Assembly (NCBI GenBank): GCA_023548195.1 | Contig: JAJHZJ010000061.1 | Location: 2,830,771 to 2,894,770 of the forward strand | Reading direction: 5' to 3' | Source: Bettongia penicillata ogilbyi | Taxonomy: Eukaryota > Chordata > Mammalia > Diprotodontia > Potoroidae | DNA length: 64,000 bases | In this document: positions 58,009 to 64,000 of the stretch, in pieces | Position numbering within the stretch: position 1 is the first letter of the stretch | Layout: the number at the start of each line of letters is the position of its first letter | Made by a program: the position numbers and the translations under genes | The notes under the pieces: generated by a model | What the model saw: the letters and a program-made list of their open reading frames with translations, nothing else | The model's database searches: none | Told to the model about the DNA's origin: nothing

Positions 58009-58020
58009 TAAGATGGCGGA
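58009..58020 (+). promoter_or_regulatory. YY1-like site at the HAL1 5' end
   Basis: 'taagatggcgga' starts 13 bases into the element and matches the YY1 core (AAGATGGCGG). In human L1 a YY1 site at almost the same offset directs accurate transcription initiation. Use of this site here is inference. Confidence 0.6.
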
Positions 58021-58444
58021 GTAGAAAGACGCACGTATGCAAGCTCCGAACCCACAGCCCATAGATTTAATGTAAGAAGAGCTCCCCACAAGTTCTGGAT
58101 CACTGCAGGGTATGCAGAAACATAGTGGAAGAGATTTCCGTTCCAGAGAGCCCTGGAGAGCCGTCATGCCCCAGAAAGCGGAGTCCACCCCAGTGCTGCC
58201 CTGGCCACACAGCCGAGAGGAGCAGATTGGACCAGGCTTAAGGGAAGGAACCTCTGGCGGCCTGGAAGATCCCTCCGCCCACAGACTCTACAGGTGAGTG
58301 AGAGACACGTCTGGGCTGGCCGAGAGGGGAGCGGGTGTCTCTGTGGCTCGGGCCCCCTCGGGAGGAAGCGGCAGAGCCAGAGGCGGGGGCGGCTGCGGCC
58401 CAGGAAGCGGTGGCCCTGGACTCCCCAGCAGCAGGCAGGATCTT

Positions 58445-58579
58445 CATTACCGAAAGTCTCTGCATGAACCACCTGAAGGAGCTGAGCCTGGGAGATGGCC
58501 CTGCCCCACCCGCTCCATTACTGAAGGTCTCTGCATAAAGCCCCTGAGGGAACTGAGCCTGGGAGGTAGCCCTGCCCCC
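58445..58579 (+). repeat. Tandem repeat, 71-bp period, in the HAL1 5' UTR
   Basis: Two direct units start at 58445 and 58516, each running from 'cattac' through 'tctctgcat' and 'ctgagcctgggag' to 'gccctgcccc'. Identity is about 85% by eye. Confidence 0.88.
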
Positions 58580-58726
58580 ACCCCAGCACCAGAACTAAAG
58601 CTCCCATTGAATAGCAGCTGGGCCTGCCCTGAAAAGCCCATTTGAATCGCAGACCCCAAGTACTAGCTGGGCAGATCAAGGTGGGGGTGGACAGGAATCT
58701 CAGAAGTCAAGTAACTGGCTGGGAAA

Positions 58727-59829
58727 ATGCCCAGAAAAGGGAAGAAAAATAACACTACAGAGAGTTTTTTTGAACAGATGCAAATGATCCCAACTTTCGG
58801 GTCTGACGACGAGGAGGACATATTCTTGCCATCAAGGAAGGTGTGGAGGGCGGGGCCTCGGTACCCCAGACATCCCAGGGGGATGTCGGGTGGGCTCAGG
58901 CCTTGGAAGAGCTCAAAAAGGATTTTGAAAATCAAGTTAGACAGGTGGAGGAAAAACTGGGAAGAGAAATGAGAGAGATGCAAGAAAAGTATGAAAAACG
59001 GGTCAATACCTTGGTAAAGGAGACCCAAAAAAATGCTGAAGAAAATAACACCTTGAAAAATAGGCTCACTCAATTGGCAAAAGGGGTTCAAAAAGCCAAT
59101 AAGGAGAAGAATGCTTTCAAAAGCAGAATTAGCCAAATGGAAAAAGAGGTTCAAAAGCTCGCTGAAGAGAATACTTCTCTCAAAATTAGAATGGAACAGA
59201 TGGAGTCTAATGACTTTACAAGAAACCAAGAAATCACCAAACAAAACCAAAAGAATGAAAAAATGGAAGAGAATGTGAAATATCTCATGGGAAAAACAAC
59301 TGACCTGGAAAATAGATCCAGGAGAGACAATTTAAAAATTATGGGACTACCTGAAAGTCATGATCAAAAAAAGAGCCTAGATATCATCTTCCATGAAATT
59401 ATCAAGGAAAACTGCCCTGACATTCTACAACCAGAGGACAAAATGGGTATTGAAGGAATCCATCGATCACCACCTGAAAGAGATCCAAAAAGAGAAACTC
59501 CTAGGAACATTGTGGCCAAATTCCAGAACTCCCAGCTCAAGGAAAAAATCTTGCAAGCAGCTAGAAAGAAACAATTCCAGTATTGTGGAAATGCAATCAG
59601 GATAACCCAAGATCTAGCAGCTTCTACATTAAGGGATCGAAGGGCGTGGAATAGGATATTCCAGAAGTCAAAGGAACTAGGATTCAAACCAAGAATCACC
59701 TACCCAGCAAAACTGAGTATAATACTTCAGGGGAAAATATTGTCTTTCAATGAAACAGAGGACTTTCAAGCATTCTTGATGAAAAGACCAGAGCTGAAAA
59801 GAAAATATGACTTTCAAACACAAGAATGA
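58727..59829 (+). CDS. HAL1/L1-type ORF1 protein, one frameshift
   Basis: Encodes an L1 ORF1p-like RNA-binding chaperone that would coat its own RNA. The natural start is the ATG at 58727 ('MPRKGKKNNTTESFFEQ'). After about 38 codons the frame shifts near 58838-58842, and the rest is open for about 328 codons to the TGA at 59827. In that long piece, counted from 58843, residues about 18-155 form a heptad-rich coiled coil for trimerisation. Residues about 157-235 look like the RRM ('RSRRDNLKIMGLPE'), and about 240-318 the C-terminal domain with the conserved 'YPAKLS'. 58843 itself is a GTG and not a likely start. The frameshift would stop full-length translation unless bypassed. No ORF2 follows. 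Confidence 0.85.
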
Positions 59830-59962
59830 GAAGAAGCATGAAAAAGTAAACAGCAAAGAGAAGTCTTAAGGGACTTACCAGAAGTGAACTGTTTACATTC
59901 CTACATGGAAAGACAATATTTGTAACTCTTAAAACTTTTCAGTATCTGGGTAGTTGGTGGGA

Positions 59963-60022
59963 CCACACACACACACACGTACACACATGCACACACACAC
60001 ATACACACATGCACACACATAC
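59963..60022. repeat. (AC)n microsatellite in the HAL1 3' UTR
   Basis: Interrupted AC repeat with periodic GT/AT/GC changes, just after the ORF1 stop region. Confidence 0.93.
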
Positions 60023-60834
60023 AGAGACAGAGAGCACAGAGTGAATTGAATAGGATGGGACCATATCTTAAAAGAAATTAAGGTAAATAGAGAGAAATGT
60101 AGTGGGAGGAAAGAGGGTGAAATGGAATGGGGTAATTATATGTCATTTAAGAGGCAAGTAGGAGACTTTTTAGTGGAGGGAAAAAGAGGAGAGCTGAGAA
60201 AAAAAACAAACAAACAAGAAGTTTACCCTCATCACATTTGACTAAAGGAAGGAATAAAATGCACACTCATTTTGGTATGAAAACCTATCTTACAGTATAG
60301 GAAAGTGGGGGAGAAGGAGATAAGCAAGGGGGGGGGGATGATGGAAGGGAGGGCAAAGGGAGGAGGGAGCAATTTGAAGTCAACACTTGGGGAGGGACAG
60401 GATCAAAAGACAGAAGAGAAACAATGAGGGGCAGGATAGGATGGAGGGTAATTCAGTTAGTCTTACACAACACGATTATCATGGAAGTCATTTGCAAAAC
60501 TACACAGATATGGCCTATATTGAATTGCCTGCCTTCCCAAAGGGAATGGGTGGGGAGAGAGGGATGAGGAGAATTTGGAACTCAAAGTTTTAGGAACAAC
60601 TGTTTAGTATTGTTGTTGCTACTAGGAAAGAAGACATACAGTTAATGAGGAATAGAAAGTCATCTGGCCCTACAGGAGAAAAGAGAAGATGGGGACAAGA
60701 GAAGGGAGGGATGACAGAAGAGAGGGCAGATTGGAGATAGGGAAAATTAGACTGCTTGGTGTATTGGGGGGGAGGGGATAAAAGGGGAGAAAATTTGGAA
60801 CCCAAAATTTTGTGAAAATGAATGTAAAAAGTTA

Positions 60835-60840
60835 AATAAA
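60835..60840 (+). terminator. HAL1 polyadenylation signal AATAAA
   Basis: AATAAA about 10 bases before the poly(A) tail that ends at the right TSD. Confidence 0.8.
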
Positions 60841-60861
60841 TAAATATTTAAAAAAAAAAAA

Positions 60862-60877
60862 AAGAAAGAAAAACTGC
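60862..60877 (+). repeat. HAL1 right target-site duplication
   Basis: Matches 57981-57996 in 15 of 16 bases; the left G at position 9 is A here. Confidence 0.92.
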
Positions 60878-61669
60878 AATTCTTATGTGAGATTAGAGCC
60901 ATCCTCTAAACTAAATTTATTCTGCCACCTGAATCCAGAGGCAACAGATTTATATTTTTATCACTTTCTCTTTAAAGCCAAAAACTTTAACAAGTACTTT
61001 CTTAGAATTATTTTCAGAGCCACTGATAGTTTTTTATTTTTCTAAGAAAGTTTGTTTTATGAAATTTCTCACTACTCTAAACATCCAAAACAATATTTTG
61101 TCTTGTTTTTCTGTAGTGTTGTTCTACTTAGCTAAAGTTGGAAGCAACTTCAACTTTTAGTTTTATGAGTTTCCTTACACTAAGCATGGGCAGTGAAGAT
61201 CAGTCTAGTTACTAGACTTAACATTAATCTAAAGTGTTAGATTTGCGTGTTAACACGCAAATAAGAAATCAGTCAATCTAATTGTCCCTAAGAAGAATAA
61301 AGCAGGGCTTTTTGTTGTTCCCTCTAGACAGTTTTACTTCATAATCCTAATTTAACCAGGACATTCTATTTTACCATTCACCAGTCAGGAAACTAAGTGA
61401 AGTAACACTGTTTACATCTCTATATATTCTTCACATATTTAAGTCTGAATCACTATTTTCTATTTTAGAACAAACTACCACAGAGGCAGGAATCATGACT
61501 ATTTGGAATATTTAATGAGTTTTACTTGATAAATAATAACAAATATTCCAGTGAAAGAAATATCAACAGATGACATATCATTATGTCTTACCGAATTTTT
61601 AAAAATTAATTATTTTTAAAAGTTAAGCATGAGGACTTCCAAAAGATCTTCAAAATTAGATCTTCTGGT
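60878..61669. other. Unassigned sequence with two palindromes
   Basis: No gene or repeat family recognised. Contains a 7-bp hairpin (61202-61208 with 61212-61218) and a perfect 22-bp palindrome (61241-61262). Confidence 0.5.
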
Positions 61670-62215
61670 GCTAGATTGCCAGGAACATAAAAGAATTACA
61701 GGATCACAGAACTGGAAGGAACTTGAGCAGTTATTTAATTCAACACATAACCAAAAGACATTCCTCTATAATATACCTGACAAATAACCAGCTTGAAGAC
61801 ATTCAGATAGCACATCCACTACTCCCAAAGCAGCCCTTTCCACATCTGGACAATTCTAACTTGATAGATTTTCCCAGATGACACACCTAAATTTGCCTTT
61901 TCACCTTAGGCACACTGTTCCTTGTTCTGCCCAGAATCCAAACATAACAAGACTAATCCCTCCAACTTCCACATGCCAGCCCTTCAAATACTTGTAGAGA
62001 AGCTAGCCTCCCAGTCCCCACTCTGCCTTGCATTCCCCCCTACCACCCTCCTTGTCTCCAGACTAACCATTCCCAGTCCCTATGTACAGAGACTCCAGAC
62101 TCCTAATCATTCTAGTAGAATTCCTTTGGACATTCCCCATATTCTCAATATAATTCCTAAAGAGTGGCACCCAGAAAGGAACCTTAACTTCTACTCTATT
62201 TTTCACCTCCTTTGA
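61670..62215 (-). mobile_element. CR1-clade (L3-like) LINE 3' fragment (antisense)
   Basis: The plus strand is the reverse complement of a CR1 3' end and terminal ORF2: 'ggatcacagaactggaagga' near 61702, 'ccagcttgaagacattcaga', 'ccctttccacatctggacaa' near 61836, and 'cagcccttcaaatacttgta' near 61978. Covers the same part of the family as 27535-28395, in the opposite orientation. The small frames here are remnants or chance. Confidence 0.8.
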
Positions 62216-62229
62216 CAATATGACGGAAG

Positions 62230-62503
62230 TGACAAGATATCTCAAAGTTATTTTCACTTATTATTTCTCTTATTAGTGATTTTGAGAACTTTTTCTTATG
62301 GTTATTGATCATATTTCTACTTTAGAAAACTGCTAACATCCATTGAACACCAGGTCTGTTAGAAAGAAACTTTTATTCTTACAGATTTGTATCAGTTTTC
62401 TATAGGTTTTAGTCAGACTTTTATCAGTGATTTTCAGTGCATTCTCTTTTGTTCCAGTGCATAATTTTTCTTATTCTGGCTGCATTGATTTTGTTTGTAA
62501 AAA
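62230..62503 (-). mobile_element. L1 LINE (antisense), left of a MIR
   Basis: Reverse complement of the L1 ORF2 C-terminal region: 'ctgctaacatccattgaaca' near 62330 and 'agacttttatcagtgatttt' near 62416. It continues after the MIR at about 62690. Confidence 0.72.
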
Positions 62504-62504
62504 A

Positions 62505-62688
62505 AGAGTTTTAGATTTGCAGTCAAAGAACCTGGGTTCAAAATCCAACTCTTCCACTTACTACCTATATTATCCAATTCATGTAATCATAATCTTAGCT
62601 TTAAGTATCATTAATAAAGTGAGATGATTGAATTTCATTACCTCAAGTCATTCCGGCTCTGAATTAGATGCTATAAAACTGTTTGTCT
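62505..62688 (+). repeat. MIR-type SINE
   Basis: 'gatttgcagtcaaagaacct' head, 'acttactacctatattatcc' core and 'tccggctctgaattagatgc' 3' part. It lies within an antisense L1 whose two parts flank it. Confidence 0.72.
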
Positions 62689-62689
62689 T

Positions 62690-63230
62690 TTATAATCTCC
62701 ATCTAATTAAATTTCTTTCTTAATCCCCAACTGCAAAAGTTGTTCTCTTCTAGTTTTTTTATTTTAAAAAATTGTGGAAAAATTGGTGAAACTGTTTATG
62801 TTTATATCTTTTATCAATTTAGAAGTTTTCTCAGATGAAAATCTTCTCATATAGTATCAGACACTGGTTGAAATCAAGTTTCTCCCAAAGTGCTTTCCCA
62901 TTTTCTAAGCAGTTCTTAGCCTCCCAACTAGTTTTATGTTCTTGAATTTACTAAACTAAGCTAATGTGCATGCTGCCTCTAGATGTTGTCTATCTAATCT
63001 ATTCCATTGATCTACTTTTCTACTTAATAAAACAGCACACACTTTTCATAATTTTTTATAACAACTTGAAATCTATTAGTGAAAGGATTTCTTCATTCTC
63101 ACTTTTCCCATTATTTCCCTTGTTATTATATTATATTATTATGTTATATTATGAACCTTTTGTTCATTTATGTAAATTTCATTATTTTGTTTTGTTCTAG
63201 AGAGTAAAAAGCTTCTTCTATCACTTCAAG
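62690..63230 (-). mobile_element. L1 LINE (antisense), right of the MIR
   Basis: Continues L1 ORF2 in reverse complement: 'gatgttgtctatctaatcta' near 62982 and 'ttccattgatctacttttct' near 63003 are typical of the antisense ORF2 C-terminus. Confidence 0.7.
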
Positions 63231-63234
63231 CCAG

Positions 63235-63600
63235 AGATTACCACAGTCTCTAAAGAATTAAAAACAACTATCACCCACAGGACAATGGAGAAGTACATAG
63301 TGAGTATGAACAGGCTGTAACACATTAGAACAAGTATTATGAAGAATCAAAGTAAAGAACGTCAACCAAGGAAATGTATGACTGGAAAAAAAAGTGGGTC
63401 AGTCATGTGGTAAGAGTGAAGGATAATAGATGGACTGGTGTGATCCACTGATATCCTTTCACTAACAAAAAGGTCAGGAGGGCCCCTTAGTAGCTTGGGT
63501 GGCACCCTGTGGTGAACTTATGGTAGAAAAGGCCAAGAGTCACATAGAATGGACAGGATATATTTGCCTGAAATATTCATCGAAATGGCTTTAAATTTAA
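63235..63600 (+). mobile_element. Decayed LINE RT C-terminal remnant
   Basis: Broken frames contain 'WKKKWVSHVVRVKDNRWTG' (about 63385-63440), resembling the 'KWxGHVxR...RWT' stretch found after the RT in several LINE clades (CR1/RTE/jockey types). Too decayed to assign further. Confidence 0.4.
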
Positions 63601-63619
63601 AAGGATGGAAAAGGGAGAA

Positions 63620-63865
63620 ATAATAATAGCTATCATTTTCATAATGCTTTGAGGTTTACAAAGCACTTTATATATGTTATCTCACTTTAACCTCACAATA
63701 ATCATGGAATGGAGGTGCTATTATCTTCATTTTACAGCTGAAGAACTGAGGTAAAGGTTATATGACTTGTCCAAACTCACACAACTAGGAAATGTCTCAG
63801 AATGATTTCAAACTCACAAATTTACTAACTCTAGGTTCAGAACTCTATTCACTATGCCACCTAGC
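63620..63865 (-). repeat. MIR SINE (antisense)
   Basis: Reverse complement of MIR: 'aataatagctatcattttca', 'tttacaaagcactttatata', 'ttcattttacagctgaagaa', and the head 'ctattcactatgccacctag'. The last 135 bases of the window are unassigned. Confidence 0.87.
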
Positions 63866-64000
63866 CACTTCAATATGTTTATCTGCTAAGCTACATGCAA
63901 TAGAGACTTGCTACAACATAAAAAAAATTATCAACTAAGACATCTGGGTTCATTAAAGTTCACAGGAAGATCCAAGACTGAAGCTTGGTAAAATAAAAAT

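Larger units (their letters stand above)
57997..60861 (+). mobile_element. Full-length HAL1 (half-L1) retrotransposon
   Basis: A 2.87-kb insertion bounded by a 16-bp TSD. It has a GC- and CpG-rich 5' UTR (57997-58726), an ORF1 (58727-59829), a 3' UTR containing an (AC)n tract and an L1-like 3' end, an AATAAA (60835-60840) and a poly(A) tail. There is no endonuclease/RT ORF between ORF1 and the 3' UTR and no deletion scar is evident, which is the defining feature of HAL1 elements. They depend on L1 ORF2 protein supplied in trans. It is among the best preserved elements in the window. Confidence 0.9.

Noticed and set aside
58164..58472. 102-codon minus-strand frame and neighbouring Pro/Gly-rich frames
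   Set aside because: They overlap the GC-rich HAL1 5' UTR, where stops are rare in every frame.
58663..59250. 195-codon minus-strand open frame
   Set aside because: It is the antisense shadow of the HAL1 ORF1 coiled coil (Lys/Glu codons read as Leu/Phe).

Overview
This window looks like AT-rich intergenic or intronic DNA from a marsupial (metatherian) mammal. The evidence is the repeat content: L1 copies with marsupial-type 3' ends; a full-length 'half-L1' (HAL1) with poly(A) tail and target-site duplication (TSD); two kinds of RTE/BovB-like LINE fragments; tRNA-headed SINEs whose tails resemble those RTE/BovB LINEs; and old mammal-wide L2, MIR, CR1/L3-like, Tigger and ERV-L remnants. I cannot name the species from sequence alone. 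I see no intact host protein-coding gene, no functional tRNA or rRNA gene and no CRISPR array. Apart from the HAL1 ORF1, the open frames I examined are LINE or ERV remnants, one retropseudogene, or chance frames.

Layout. 1-4477: L1 3' piece, antisense BovB endonuclease piece, L1 reverse-transcriptase (RT) piece. 4478-10461: decayed ERV-L-like provirus (gag remnant, protease, RT/RNase H, integrase, dUTPase, 3' LTR) with no recognisable 5' LTR. 10464-19125: L1, BovB and many L2 pieces, including one 5'-inverted L2 with a perfect 32-bp inverted repeat and one long antisense L2 carrying a SINE. 19965-31980: MIR, an RTE-like LINE 3' half, old L1/HAL1 pieces, a CR1/L3-like piece and L1. 31985-33760: an antisense L2 split by Tigger, a G24 run and an antisense L1. 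34280-38900: L2 sense and antisense pieces, L1, and an antisense L1 split by a SINE with TSD. 39430-42420: an L1 3' UTR split by a 5'-inverted RTE-like LINE with a 12-bp TSD. 42880-47590: MIR, SINE, L1 and microsatellites. 47595-48443: a GPX1-like processed pseudogene interrupted by a perfect 86-bp palindrome. 49130-53705: L1, L2, RTE and SINE pieces. 53705-57400: mostly unassigned AT-rich sequence. 57997-60861: the HAL1. 61670-64000: antisense CR1/L3, antisense L1 split by a MIR, a LINE remnant and an antisense MIR.

The pieces do not form a pathway. They are layers of retrotransposition, and the nesting gives relative ages: L2/MIR/CR1 oldest, then ERV-L and old L1, then RTE/BovB with their SINEs, then HAL1. 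No new biological system is evident. The most unusual signals are the 86-bp palindrome made from GPX pseudogene sequence, the identical inverted arms in an ancient L2, the nested 5'-inverted LINEs, and the nearly intact HAL1 with a YY1-like site at its 5' end. All family names come from recognising sequence by eye, and fragment boundaries are approximate unless a TSD fixes them.
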